Below, piece by piece: positions 27,512-38,747 of a stretch of 64,000 nucleotides of DNA; positions within the stretch are counted from its first letter, which is position 1, and each line of letters begins with the position of its first letter. Location: positions 1,674,001-1,738,000 of the forward strand of contig NZ_CP134771.1 in NCBI RefSeq assembly GCF_031880315.1, written 5' to 3'. The notes beneath the pieces are model-generated. The model was not told where the DNA came from. It saw nothing but the letters and a program-made list of their open reading frames with translations, and made no database searches. The stretch is from Pseudomonas baltica. Its GTDB lineage: Bacteria > Pseudomonadota > Gammaproteobacteria > Pseudomonadales > Pseudomonadaceae. Both the position numbers and the translations under genes were made by a program.

Positions 27512-28188
27512 CGGCAGCGCTCGGTGAACAGGTAGCCCAGGCCACGCACCGTGTCGATCGGCTTGAAGCCGTTGGCTGCCTCCAACTTGCGCCGCAAGCG
27601 CCCGACCAGCACCTCGATGACGTTCGGATCACGCTCGTCGTCATCCGGATAGAGCTGCTCCATCAGGCGATCCTTGGACACCACCTGCTGGTGATGGCGC
27701 ATGAGGTATTCGAGGATGCGGTACTCGTAAGCCGTCAGTGCGAGGGGCTCTGCGTCCAGCTGCGCCTGCTTGCGATTGATGTCCAGGGTCAGGGGCCCGG
27801 CGATGATGGTCGACTGGGTAAACCCGCTGGAGCGGCGCAGCAGGGCGTTGAGCCGGGCTTCGAGTTCTTCGAACTGGAACGGCTTGACCACGTAGTCGTC
27901 GGCACCGGCAGCCAGGCCTTCGACCTTGTCCTGCCAGTTTCCCCGCGCGGTGAGGATGAGGATGGGGAAACTCTTGCCCAGAGTGCGCAATTCGCGGATC
28001 AGCTCCAGGCCGCCCATCCCCGGCAGGCCCAGGTCGATGATGGCCAGGTCATGGTTGAACTGGCCGACCTGATACAACGCCTCTTCGGCGTTGGCGACAG
28101 CTTCGATCACGTGACCGCTGTCGGTCAGGCGAGTAAACAGGTGATGGCGCAATAGCGCCTCGTCTTCAACCACCAGCAGTTTCATCAA
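27508..28188 (-). CDS. phoP: Response regulator PhoP (OmpR family)
   Basis: The 226-residue protein has a receiver domain with phospho-acceptor Asp51 (AIIDLGLPGM), Lys in VVKPF, and a C-terminal winged helix (about residues 128-222, ending IDTVRGLGYLFTE). It is the partner of the downstream PhoQ. Four GTTCAG repeats upstream of oprH are its expected binding sites, so the operon should be autoregulated. It lies 133 bases after the oprH stop, a gap occupied by a REP-like hairpin that may lower phoPQ expression relative to oprH. Confidence 0.93.
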   Translation of the reverse strand: MMKLLVVEDEALLRHHLFTRLTDSGHVIEAVANAEEALYQVGQFNHDLAIIDLGLPGMGGLELIRELRTLGKSFPILILTARGNWQDKVEGLAAGADDYVVKPFQFEELEARLNALLRRSSGFTQSTIIAGPLTLDINRKQAQLDAEPLALTAYEYRILEYLMRHHQQVVSKDRLMEQLYPDDDERDPNVIEVLVGRLRRKLEAANGFKPIDTVRGLGYLFTERCR

Positions 28189-28218
28189 GCACTCCGGATC
28201 GGATACTGCAAAAAACCT

Positions 28219-28307
28219 GTAGCGAGGAGGCTTGCCCCCGATGGCGGTGTGTCAGTACCCAAGATATACCTGACACTCAGCTATCGGGGGCGAGCCCCCT
28301 CGCTATA
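28219..28307. repeat. Nested inverted repeat (REP variant) between oprH and phoP
   Basis: The outer arms TAGCGAGGAGGCTTGCCCCCGAT and ATCGGGGGCGAGCCCCCTCGCTA can pair, and inside them GTGTCAG pairs with CTGACAC, so the whole 89-base stretch can fold into one long hairpin. It belongs to a different REP subtype from most others in the window. It lies within an operon. Confidence 0.85.
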
Positions 28308-28321
28308 CGGACGGCGCGGGG

Positions 28322-28921
28322 TTAGAACCCGTAGTTGGCCGACACATACAACTGGCCAGCACTTTTCAGGCTCAAGGAACCCTGTTTGCTGCCGTTGATG
28401 GACATCTCGGTGCCCGCGTTGCTACGCAGATAGCGATAGCCTGCCTCCAACTGAGTATTTTGCGCGACCTGTTGCAGCACACCGCCCTGGAAGCCGACAG
28501 CATAGCCGGTATCGCTATTACGGCTGAAGCCTGCGGACTTCTGGGTCAGGCGAGTGATACCACCGGAAACACCACCGAAGAGTTTGGTCTGCTGGGCTAC
28601 CGGCATGAACACGTCGTAGCTGCCCAGCAGGTTTTGCTGGCGCAGCTTGATACCATCGTGGCTGCCGGAGGTGTAGTCATAAGTCGCATAGTAGCGGCCG
28701 GCGTCGTTCTGCTGGCCGGCGCGAATGCCCCAGGTGCCTTCGCGAGCGATCACCGCGTCGGCGTCAGGGCGACCCAGATTGCTATTCAGAGCGCTGGATT
28801 TGCTGATGTTATCGCTGGTCTTGCCGTAGCTCAGGCCGACAAAGTTGCTATCGGAGGCTTGGGCCAGGGAGCTGATGCCGAGGATGCCGGCAGCGATGAG
28901 CAGCTTGCTGAAATTTTCCAT
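28322..28921 (-). CDS. oprH: Outer membrane protein OprH
   Basis: The 199-residue protein has a Sec signal peptide cut near residue 22 (SSLAQA-S). The mature part is a small beta barrel ending in aromatic Phe (SANYGF). Internal segments such as GTWGIRAGQQ, GRYYATYDY, KLRQQNLLGSYD and LEAGYRYLRSNAGTEM match P. aeruginosa OprH. That protein is an eight-stranded porin-like barrel that binds LPS and stabilises the outer membrane under low Mg2+. The start at 28921 is the first ATG that gives the signal peptide. It heads oprH-phoP-phoQ. Confidence 0.93.
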   Translation of the reverse strand: MENFSKLLIAAGILGISSLAQASDSNFVGLSYGKTSDNISKSSALNSNLGRPDADAVIAREGTWGIRAGQQNDAGRYYATYDYTSGSHDGIKLRQQNLLGSYDVFMPVAQQTKLFGGVSGGITRLTQKSAGFSRNSDTGYAVGFQGGVLQQVAQNTQLEAGYRYLRSNAGTEMSINGSKQGSLSLKSAGQLYVSANYGF

Positions 28922-28977
28922 TTTAGTTATCTCCAGTGGTGCGTTTTGTGTGTGGGATGAAGCATACCTAGCCGGTC

Positions 28978-29016
28978 CTGAACCTCCCCTGAACCCCCAC
29001 TGAACCTCAGCTGAAC
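28978..29016 (-). promoter_or_regulatory. Four tandem PhoP half-boxes upstream of oprH
   Basis: On the minus strand GTTCAG occurs four times, at 29016-29011, 29005-29000, 28994-28989 and 28983-28978, each 11 bases from the next. PhoP-type regulators bind GTTCAG-N5-GTTCAG direct repeats, so this array can seat two PhoP dimers. It ends 57 bases before the oprH start, which places the core promoter between them. Confidence 0.92.
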
Positions 29017-29097
29017 CGTTTGTCGGCGGCGAAGAGGCCAGCACAACGCGCACAAAACCATGGAATCCCCTCTCACTCCACGGCAATATGCCCGCCT

Positions 29098-29829
29098 ATG
29101 AACACCTCCCTCCCCGCCTGCTGCACCGCCCCCACACGCCATTGGCCGTTCCCCGGCGCCATGCCCGGTGCCGTACTCTTCAGCACCCGCTTCAAACCCA
29201 CCGAGCTGAGCCCTACGGACTTCACCGTCAGCGCCATCGACGCCCCGGCCTCGATCCAGCGCTCGGTGGCCAAACGCCAGGCCGAATACCTGGCGGGCCG
29301 CCTGTGCGCCCGCACCGCGCTGCAACAGGTCAACGCCGAACTGGGCGTGCAAGCCGCGAGCATCGCCCCCCACCTGGGCGAAGACCGCGCGCCGATCTGG
29401 CCGGCGCACATCACCGGCTCAATCACCCACAGCGATGGCTGGGCCGCGGCCATCGTCGCGCCGAACAACGCCTGGCGCGGAGTGGGCCTGGATGCCGAGA
29501 CATTATTGGAGGCGAACCGCGCCGAACGCCTGGCCGGCGAAATCCTCATCCCCGCCGAACTGCAACGCCTGGCGCAGCTCCCTGCCGATCAGCGAGCACA
29601 GCTCATCACCTTGACGTTCTCTATAAAGGAGAGCCTGTTCAAGGCGCTTTATCCGCTGGTGTTGAAACGCTTCTACTTCGAACATGCCGAAGTGCTCGAC
29701 TGGACCGCAACCGGTCAGGTGCGCCTGCGTTTGCTGACGGATCTGTCGGAGGAATTTCACACGGGGGTGGAGTTCACAGGGCAGTTCAACGTTAGCGAGG
29801 GGCGCATGCTTACCTTGGTGCACATCTGA
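29098..29829 (+). CDS. pcpS: 4'-phosphopantetheinyl transferase (EntD/PcpS type)
   Basis: The 243-residue protein carries the two signatures of the EntD-type transferases, GVGLDAET and FSIKESLFKALYP, and a preceding SITHSDGWAAA region. It moves the phosphopantetheine arm from CoA to acyl- and peptidyl-carrier proteins. In P. aeruginosa a single enzyme of this type, PcpS, serves both fatty-acid synthesis and siderophore synthesis. The chosen ATG at 29098 begins MNTSLPACC. It reads opposite to oprH, and its 5' region abuts the PhoP sites. Confidence 0.87.
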   Translation: MNTSLPACCTAPTRHWPFPGAMPGAVLFSTRFKPTELSPTDFTVSAIDAPASIQRSVAKRQAEYLAGRLCARTALQQVNAELGVQAASIAPHLGEDRAPIWPAHITGSITHSDGWAAAIVAPNNAWRGVGLDAETLLEANRAERLAGEILIPAELQRLAQLPADQRAQLITLTFSIKESLFKALYPLVLKRFYFEHAEVLDWTATGQVRLRLLTDLSEEFHTGVEFTGQFNVSEGRMLTLVHI

Positions 29830-29847
29830 TCTTTGGACTGGCAGGAC

Positions 29848-29936
29848 TGGCCTCTTCGCGGGCAAGCCCGGCTCCCACAGTTTGAACAGTCCCAGCGCCG
29901 TATGCCTGTGGGAGGGCCTGCCCGCGAAGAGGCCGT
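29848..29936. repeat. REP-type inverted repeat pair, CCTCTTCGCG subtype
   Basis: GGCCTCTTCGCGGGCAAGCC...GGCTCCCACAG faces CTGTGGGAGGGCCTGCCCGCGAAGAGGCC between the convergent pcpS and FhuF-like genes. Confidence 0.9.
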
Positions 29937-29945
29937 CACAGACAC

Positions 29946-30608
29946 CTACCCTACCGGGCAATCCTCACATGGCCCCACCACCCGATACGCCAGACAACAA
30001 CTGCGCAACACCCGCCGCCCATCCCCCACGTACTTGACCGGCGCATACAGCGGATTAGCGCGCCCATCCGCCAGCTTGCGTGTCTGCAGGATCCCCAGCG
30101 CCGGCTCCAACCCGGTCATGCCCAACGCCTCAAGCCTGCGCACGGTCCGCTCGAAAATATCCCCGGCATTGCCCCACAGCACCTGCGGCGAGACCCCACC
30201 GTAATTCGCCAGAAACTCCACCAACGGGCGCATGTTCACCGCAATCCACGGCTCCAGCGAAGCACCCTTCTCCCCTGGCTCACCGGCTTCGAGCATCTTC
30301 ATCGCCGTCGGCTGCCCGCGCTCATCCAGCACCAGCCCCACCGCGCGCAATTCCAGCGGCAGAAACCAGCCATAGCCCAACTGCGTCACCAGCAACGCCG
30401 GCAGCCACTGCATAAAGTAGAAGCGCGACCACTGCGACACCAGCACCGGCAGCTCGTCGGCCAACAACTGTGCGCCATAAATGCGCAATAACAGCTGATC
30501 CATCACCTCTGGCTGCATGAGTTCCGGCAACGACACCGCCAAGCGCGGGTCATCGTCGGCCAGCCACGTCTCGATCAACCCCGCGTAAGGCCCGCTACGC
30601 CACGCCAT
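29946..30608 (-). CDS. FhuF-like siderophore-iron reductase
   Basis: The 220-residue protein ends with the four-cysteine [2Fe-2S] motif of FhuF, CC-x10-C-x2-C (SCCLAYRVV...CEDCP), and has the helix-rich FhuF fold before it (QWSRFYFMQWLPALLV). FhuF-type enzymes reduce ferric siderophores in the cytosol and release iron. It lies next to the pantetheinyl transferase, which also serves siderophore synthesis. I did not find a convincing Fur box. Confidence 0.82.
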   Translation of the reverse strand: MAWRSGPYAGLIETWLADDDPRLAVSLPELMQPEVMDQLLLRIYGAQLLADELPVLVSQWSRFYFMQWLPALLVTQLGYGWFLPLELRAVGLVLDERGQPTAMKMLEAGEPGEKGASLEPWIAVNMRPLVEFLANYGGVSPQVLWGNAGDIFERTVRRLEALGMTGLEPALGILQTRKLADGRANPLYAPVKYVGDGRRVLRSCCLAYRVVGPCEDCPVG

Positions 30609-30852
30609 ACCTGACTCCAGACTCGAATGTGAAGACTCAGACCCTGCTCACGGTCTGAAATTTGCACCTGATTTGCAATAATGCGCGGGCTATTCTACCC
30701 ATCGTCAGCGAGCGTCGAGGAGCCGAAAAAGCAAGCGGAAAATTTTGCAGATTGCATTTCCCCCGTCCTACAAAGCTGGCGAAACGTCCTACACCAGATA
30801 GGTCAAGGGCTACAGCGTTTCACCCACCCGGCACACACACTTTACCCACACG

Positions 30853-30861
30853 TTATCCACA
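30853..30861 (+). promoter_or_regulatory. DnaA box upstream of nrdA
   Basis: TTATCCACA is an exact high-affinity DnaA box, with a one-mismatch copy TTACCCACA at 30842-30850 just before it. nrdAB of E. coli is controlled by DnaA, and the placement upstream of the NrdR sites suggests the same here. Confidence 0.65.
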
Positions 30862-30889
30862 GACACGACTGGTTGCATTACCCCCCATA

Positions 30890-30936
30890 CCGCTTTATCT
30901 TGTATCCCCAGCGCCGAAAAACACTACATGTTGGGT
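30890..30936. promoter_or_regulatory. Pair of NrdR boxes upstream of nrdA
   Basis: Two 16-base elements, CCGCTTTATCTTGTAT (30890-30905) and ACACTACATGTTGGGT (30921-30936), resemble the NrdR consensus ACACWATATATWGTGT in the core CW-TA/CAT-TWG positions. They start 31 bases apart, about three helical turns, as is standard for NrdR operators. NrdR represses ribonucleotide reductase genes when dATP is high. Confidence 0.75.
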
Positions 30937-31298
30937 TTTAGCGAAAATACCAAGCACAACTCAAAGCCGAAACTCAAGCGCCAATCAGCGCTTTTTTAGC
31001 AGCTTTTCGAGAGACATTTCCTTGCTTTGTACCCCGGTACATGGCAGCCGGCAGCGGAGCACTATCCCGCCGCCAGACCACTTCGGCCAGGGAGCGGCTT
31101 GCCAGCCAAGCCTATTCCTGCAGTGTCCCGAAGTCGCTTTACCCGGCCTACCGGGGTGTACGCGTTACCGCAGTCTACGGCCCCACGCGCGCGCCGCCCT
31201 GCAGTCGCCCACCCCGTTTGTCGGTGCTGTGATTCAGGACGCAACGCCAGCAGTACAGCAGTGCCTAACCAAATTAGAGATCGTGGAGAAACCACCCT
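30937..31298 (+). other. Long leader region of nrdA
   Basis: About 360 bases separate the NrdR sites from the nrdA start. The first 90 are A+T rich and may contain the promoter. The rest is GC rich with several short inverted pieces but no ORF I trust and no riboswitch motif I can name. A purine-rich GTGGAGAAACC at 31282-31292 precedes the ATG as ribosome binding site. Confidence 0.5.
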
Positions 31299-34178
<2,880 letters not shown>

Positions 34179-34186
34179 CACCCCTT

Positions 34187-34205
34187 CCCCGTGCCCGGCA
34201 CGGGG
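34187..34205 (+). other. Strong palindrome after nrdA
   Basis: CCCCGTGCC-C-GGCACGGGG forms a perfect GC-rich stem starting 8 bases after the nrdA stop. No T-run follows, so it is more likely an mRNA-protecting hairpin or partial attenuator between nrdA and nrdB than a full terminator. Confidence 0.6.
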
Positions 34206-34238
34206 ATTGACGCAACATCCGCAGAGCCACGCCTTGCC

Positions 34239-34272
34239 CCTGTAGGAGCAAGGCTTGCCCGCGAAGAGGCCC
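34239..34272. repeat. Single REP unit in the nrdA-nrdB gap
   Basis: CCTGTAGGAGCAAGGCTTGCCCGCGAAGAGGCC is one REP unit of the CCTCTTCGCG subtype. It is the last REP element before about 13 kb without any. Confidence 0.8.
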
Positions 34273-34435
34273 TCAAAACCTACCCAACCGTAGGCCCGAG
34301 CACCGCCCCAAGAGGCCCCAAAGGCCCAGTAAAAGAATCCAGTTTCTTGCGCGCACATACGCTGCACCGCAACAAACACCCTACATTCAAGCAACACCGG
34401 CCACCCCCCATATGGCCCTCAAGCAGGAGAACCTC

Positions 34436-35683
34436 ATGCTGAGCTGGGACGAATTCGACAAAGAAGACGCAGCAGAACCCGCCAAAGGCGCAAACGCCGG
34501 CCACGCCAGCGAAGCCGCCATGGACAAGCTCGACAGCGCCGGCGGTGCAGCCGCCCAGGAAGCCCGCGCCGTCACCGCTAGCGACTCTGCCGCGATCATC
34601 AAGGCCAAGGCCGCCCTCGACAAACTCGACGTCGCCGAAGGCCTCGCCGAACTCGAAGGCGCCTCCGCCCGCGTCGCCGTCGACGAAAAACGCATGATCA
34701 ACTGCCGCGCCGACCTCAACCAACTCGTCCCCTTCAAGTACGACTGGGCCTGGCAAAAGTACCTCGACGGCTGCGCTAACCACTGGATGCCGCAAGAGGT
34801 CAACATGACCGCCGACATCGCCGTGTGGCGCGACCCGGTCGGCCTGACCGACGACGAACGCCGCATCGTCATGCGCAACCTGGGCTTCTTCTCCACCGCC
34901 GACTCCCTGGTTGCCAACAACCTGGTACTGGCCGTGTACCGCCTGATCACCAACCCCGAGTGCCGCCAGTACATCCTGCGCCAGGCCTTCGAAGAGGCGA
35001 TCCACACCCACGCCTACCAGTACTGCATCGAATCGCTGGGCATGGACGAAGGCGAAATCTTCAACATGTACCACGAGATCCCATCGGTCGCCAAAAAGGC
35101 CGCCTGGGGTCTGAAGTACACCCGTGCGATCTCCGATCCGAAGTTCGAAACCGGCACCGTTGATACCGACAAAGAACTGCTGCGCAACCTGATCGCCTAC
35201 TACTGCGTGCTGGAAGGGATCTTCTTCTACTGCGGCTTCACCCAGATTCTGTCGATGGGCCGCCGCAACAAGATGACCGGCGTTGCCGAGCAGTTCCAGT
35301 ACATCCTGCGTGACGAGTCGATGCACCTGAACTTCGGTATCGACGTGATCAACCAGATCAAGATCGAAAACCCGCACTTGTGGGATGCCGAGTTGAAGGA
35401 AGAAGCGACCCAGATGATCCTGCAAGGGACTCAACTGGAGATCGAATACGCGCGCGACACCATGCCTCGTGGGGTGTTGGGGATGAATGCGGCGATGATG
35501 GAGGATTACCTCAAGTTTATCGCTAACCGTCGGTTGTCGCAGATTGGCTTGAAGGAAGAGTATCCAGGGACTGTGAACCCGTTCCCGTGGATGAGCGAGA
35601 TTATGGACTTGAAGAAGGAGAAGAACTTCTTTGAGACTCGGGTGATTGAGTATCAGACGGGTGGGGCGTTGAGCTGGGATTAA
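34436..35683 (+). CDS. nrdB: Ribonucleoside-diphosphate reductase class Ia, beta subunit
   Basis: The 415-residue subunit houses the diiron-tyrosyl radical cofactor. Metal ligand regions are visible in the [15 protein letters not shown] and EGIFFYCGF segments and in [14 protein letters not shown]. It has a roughly 80-residue Ala/Asp/Lys-rich N-terminal extension ([17 protein letters not shown]...) beyond the E. coli protein, as in other Pseudomonas NrdB. I chose the ATG at 34436 ([11 protein letters not shown]) because AGGAG at 34425-34429 fits it. A slightly earlier ATG at 34412 has no such site. The catalytic partner nrdA is immediately upstream. Confidence 0.95.
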   Translation: MLSWDEFDKEDAAEPAKGANAGHASEAAMDKLDSAGGAAAQEARAVTASDSAAIIKAKAALDKLDVAEGLAELEGASARVAVDEKRMINCRADLNQLVPFKYDWAWQKYLDGCANHWMPQEVNMTADIAVWRDPVGLTDDERRIVMRNLGFFSTADSLVANNLVLAVYRLITNPECRQYILRQAFEEAIHTHAYQYCIESLGMDEGEIFNMYHEIPSVAKKAAWGLKYTRAISDPKFETGTVDTDKELLRNLIAYYCVLEGIFFYCGFTQILSMGRRNKMTGVAEQFQYILRDESMHLNFGIDVINQIKIENPHLWDAELKEEATQMILQGTQLEIEYARDTMPRGVLGMNAAMMEDYLKFIANRRLSQIGLKEEYPGTVNPFPWMSEIMDLKKEKNFFETRVIEYQTGGALSWD

Positions 35684-36144
35684 TGGTAAGGAGCGTGGAG
35701 TCGCATCGAAAGCTGAAACCGTCTCATTAAAAAATGAAATGGCGCGCCAAGATGAGGCCTCTGCCACGTGAGAAATGGAAGGCAGGGGTTACTTATAAAC
35801 ACTGCTCAACTGAATGCTTCAACCAGACAATTTCTTCAACGCAGGGTGACCGTGTATGAAACTGGTGGGCAGGGTGGCCAAAAAAAACACAGCCCCGCCG
35901 CTCAAAACCACTAGATCGTGAAACTTTCTCACTAAGCGTGAAGTTAGCGCTGCCAAAAGGGCTGCCACTAGGTGGCCCTTTTTACAAGATTTATGGATTC
36001 CAAGGTTTCCTAGCGTACGTAGCACGCACGATACGAGATGAGTAATTATAAATTTTGCTCATCCTGCATTACACCGCTCACGCCACCGCTTTTGAGATGC
36101 ATTGAATAAAACTCCATTGTCACCCACCCTAGGGATTGATTCGT
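35684..36144. other. Core/island junction with a terminator-like hairpin
   Basis: The 461-base gap shows a sharp drop in GC. At 35955-35983 AAAAGGG...CCAC-TAG-GTGGCCCTTTTT forms a stem with a T-run on the plus strand. It would end nrdB transcription and insulate the CBASS operon that follows. I see no tRNA gene, integrase or obvious direct repeat marking an attachment site, and no gene I trust. The A+T-rich part from 36030 to 36130 probably carries the CBASS promoter. Confidence 0.55.
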
Positions 36145-37125
36145 ATGGCCAATGCTCAAATACAGTTTGAAAACTTTCATAAAGAAATTTTGTTCGGCTA
36201 TGACAGTAGCCAAGAGTTACGGGATCGCCGTGACACCCTGCTGGCGGACCTTAAGAAAAACATCAGTAAGGATGCACCGGCTTACATCCACTTCACGCAA
36301 GGTAGCTATGCGCTAAATACGGGCGCCCATCCTAACGACGGCAATCCGGACATGGACATCGGAATTCTGTTCGAATGCTCTCCGGAAGATTATCCCGACC
36401 CTTTGAAACTCAAAAAATACGTGCGTGATGCGCTAGAGCGACATAACCGTACTGTAGATATCCGCAGCCCCTGCGTAACCGCGACTTACCACAGGGGCGA
36501 CGAGGCAACTCACCACATTGATATGGCCGTATACAGCAGCAATGCAGCGGATCAAACCCAATTGGCTTGGGGCCGGGATAGTACGCCTCGTGAAGAGCGT
36601 ATTTGGAAACCTTCAGAGGCTCGTGAACTAACCGACACCATCACAAACCGTTTCAGCGGCAATGACCGTGATCAATTCCGTCGTTGTGTCCGAGCACTCA
36701 AACGTTGGCGCGACCTGAAGGTTGGCCATAAAAATACGCCAAGTATTGGACTGACCGTAGCTGCCTACAACTGGTTCGTAGCCCGTTACGACGCCACTGA
36801 CGGAAAGCCGCGTGATCTAACGGCCATGCATGACTTTGTAAATGCCATGCTTGGTAGATGGGCAGGGTCACGCCTGTACGTTTATCTGCCTGTAGCTCCA
36901 TATTCGGATCTATTCGAACGCATGTCTGATGTCCAAATGAGAGACCTCAAAGGGCGTCTTGAAACATTGCGTGATGCCCTTGCCGAGGCTGAAGCCCAAC
37001 CTGATACGCACGAGGCGTGTAAAACACTACAAAAACAGTTCGGTGACGACTTCCCGGTACCTGAAAAATCCGACACTACTAAACTCGCGTCGGCCGGGGT
37101 CAGCACTTCCGGGCGGTCGGCGTGA
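36145..37125 (+). CDS. CBASS CD-NTase (cyclic oligonucleotide synthase)
   Basis: The 326-residue protein is a CD-NTase of the nucleotidyltransferase superfamily, with the GSY motif (Gly53-Ser54-Tyr55), acidic pair Asp69/Asp71 (NPDMDIGI) and third acid Asp126 (HHIDMAVY). It would make a cyclic di- or trinucleotide when a phage is sensed. The following Cap2, Cap3 and SAVED genes define a type II CBASS. SAVED effectors mostly bind cyclic trinucleotides, so a trinucleotide is the likely product. The ATG at 36145 (MANAQIQFENF) is preceded by AGGGA at 36131-36135. The C terminus (STSGRSA) is the end expected to be conjugated by Cap2. Confidence 0.9.
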   Translation: MANAQIQFENFHKEILFGYDSSQELRDRRDTLLADLKKNISKDAPAYIHFTQGSYALNTGAHPNDGNPDMDIGILFECSPEDYPDPLKLKKYVRDALERHNRTVDIRSPCVTATYHRGDEATHHIDMAVYSSNAADQTQLAWGRDSTPREERIWKPSEARELTDTITNRFSGNDRDQFRRCVRALKRWRDLKVGHKNTPSIGLTVAAYNWFVARYDATDGKPRDLTAMHDFVNAMLGRWAGSRLYVYLPVAPYSDLFERMSDVQMRDLKGRLETLRDALAEAEAQPDTHEACKTLQKQFGDDFPVPEKSDTTKLASAGVSTSGRSA

Positions 37126-38747
37126 CTGATGACCAAATGATATTCGTTAACAAGGTCGAGCATGTGTTGCGAGACCTTGGTGCGAAAATCATTTCGTTCG
37201 AATGCAAGAATGTTCTACCAACGTGGGATTTTTCCTTCATTGGTGAGGGCATGGAGTGGCCATTGCGGATCCAGACTTACGGATGGAATATCCACGAACT
37301 CCCAGCAATCTACTGGCGAGTTAAGACCCCTATCTGGGGATGGCCGCACATCAGCCTGAGCGGTGATGTCTGCATTAGTGACAGAGAGGGGTTGGAGTAT
37401 AACCCAGAGGATATTCTAGGTGTCCTCGACTGGTTACTGCATAAAGCAGTGCGAATGCTGGCACAAAACCACTCGATGCCCGAAATAGCCCGTAAAGAAC
37501 TTTTTGCTGACGAGTTAGAGGGCTATCTCCGAAATTGCGGAGCAAAAGCAGTCGCTATTGATGAACCTTTGGATACCTCGAAAGCGCTCTACGCAGAAGT
37601 CGAGCAGGTGAAGAAAGGTAAGATGAACCTTGTCTATCCAGTAGTTCGCCGGATCAATCAGGGCGACACTCAACTAACCAATTGCCAACAGCAGCGCCTC
37701 GGCCTTGTAGACCTATCAATTCATCAGCTGCCTGATCTTCGAAGCGAATGGGGCGTTGTCTGGTGGAATTCATTCATTGAACGCCTATCAACCTCCCAAC
37801 GGGATATAGCAACTTCAGCAAAATACAGGGGCCTGCTACTTCGTGTACCTAATGAGTATGGATACGCATTGTTCTTGCTGTACTGGGGGGTGCGCCCATC
37901 AAAAAAAGGGGCCATCTATTTTTTACAGCGTCAAGACCGCGACTATTTGATTCAACGTACCGGTGGAGAGCCGTTACCGCGGCACGCGATTGTGGTTGGG
38001 TGCGGTTCCGTTGGCTCAAGGGTTGCCGAGCACCTAGCACTCTCGGGGATCGAGAAACTTACCTTGGTCGATGGTGAAACGTTTAGTGCCGATAATCTGG
38101 GCAGGCATATTCTAGGCAAGCAATCGATATCTAAGCCCAAAGTAGATGAGCTGGCTCAATTGTTCAGAGAGCGGATGCCAGGCATCGATGTTGAATCAAA
38201 AGCTATGCACGTACAGCCATTGTTGGCAAAGGGTGCCCTTGCGACAGCAGATGCCATCGTGCTGGCAACAGGCAATTCAGTGCTTGAAAGGTCGATAGTA
38301 AGACGGGCTTTCCAAGAGGGATGGCCATCCTTGATCGTCTCAACCAGCGTTGAAGCGGGCGGCCTAGGCGGCCACGCAATAGCGATGCGCCCTGGTGTCC
38401 GAGGCTGTCTCGATTGTCTCTATATCGATCCCGACACACAGCAGCCATTGGCTGGTTTGCGAACGGCCCTTATAGCGCCTGACCAGAGAATCACGCGGCA
38501 GCTAACAGGCTGCGGTGCCTTTACCCCCTACTCCTCTATAGACGCTACGCGTACCGCTCTTATGGCCGCAGAGCGCGTGCTGGCTAATACTCCCGTCTAC
38601 TCTCGCTGGGCAGGTGAAGGGACATTGGCGAAAGCAGAAAGTATCCAGCCCTCTGATACCTACCATGCTTTGCGAGCAGGACGTATTGCTGCGGACTTAG
38701 ATTCGTCAGTGTTTGCTCAACCGAGGTGCCCATGCTGCGGCGTCTGA
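37122..38747 (+). CDS. cap2: CBASS Cap2-type E1-E2 ubiquitin-ligase-like protein
   Basis: The 541-residue protein joins an N-terminal E2-like domain with candidate catalytic Cys84 (PHISLSGDVC) and a C-terminal ThiF/E1 adenylation domain. The E1 part has the GCGSVGS nucleotide loop near residue 292, a CxxC pair (Cys429, Cys432) that with the C-terminal CPCC could bind zinc, and a likely catalytic Cys464 (LTGCGAF). Cap2 conjugates the CD-NTase C terminus to cellular targets and thereby primes it. The GTG start overlaps the CD-NTase stop by 4 bases (GTGA), so translation is coupled. Assignment of individual cysteines is inference. Confidence 0.88.
   Translation: MTDDQMIFVNKVEHVLRDLGAKIISFECKNVLPTWDFSFIGEGMEWPLRIQTYGWNIHELPAIYWRVKTPIWGWPHISLSGDVCISDREGLEYNPEDILGVLDWLLHKAVRMLAQNHSMPEIARKELFADELEGYLRNCGAKAVAIDEPLDTSKALYAEVEQVKKGKMNLVYPVVRRINQGDTQLTNCQQQRLGLVDLSIHQLPDLRSEWGVVWWNSFIERLSTSQRDIATSAKYRGLLLRVPNEYGYALFLLYWGVRPSKKGAIYFLQRQDRDYLIQRTGGEPLPRHAIVVGCGSVGSRVAEHLALSGIEKLTLVDGETFSADNLGRHILGKQSISKPKVDELAQLFRERMPGIDVESKAMHVQPLLAKGALATADAIVLATGNSVLERSIVRRAFQEGWPSLIVSTSVEAGGLGGHAIAMRPGVRGCLDCLYIDPDTQQPLAGLRTALIAPDQRITRQLTGCGAFTPYSSIDATRTALMAAERVLANTPVYSRWAGEGTLAKAESIQPSDTYHALRAGRIAADLDSSVFAQPRCPCCGV

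Noticed and set aside
30937..31298. Cobalamin riboswitch in the nrdA leader
   Set aside because: I could not find the B12 box; class Ia reductase does not use cobalamin, and nothing else in the leader supports it.
35819..36025. 68-residue minus-strand frame in the nrdB-CBASS gap
   Set aside because: It covers the terminator-like hairpin, has no convincing ribosome binding site and no recognisable family.
35684..36144. Integrase, tRNA or direct repeats marking an attachment site for the island
   Set aside because: I compared this gap with the 47.3-47.5 kb edge by eye and saw no shared repeat, no tRNA and no recombinase gene in the island.
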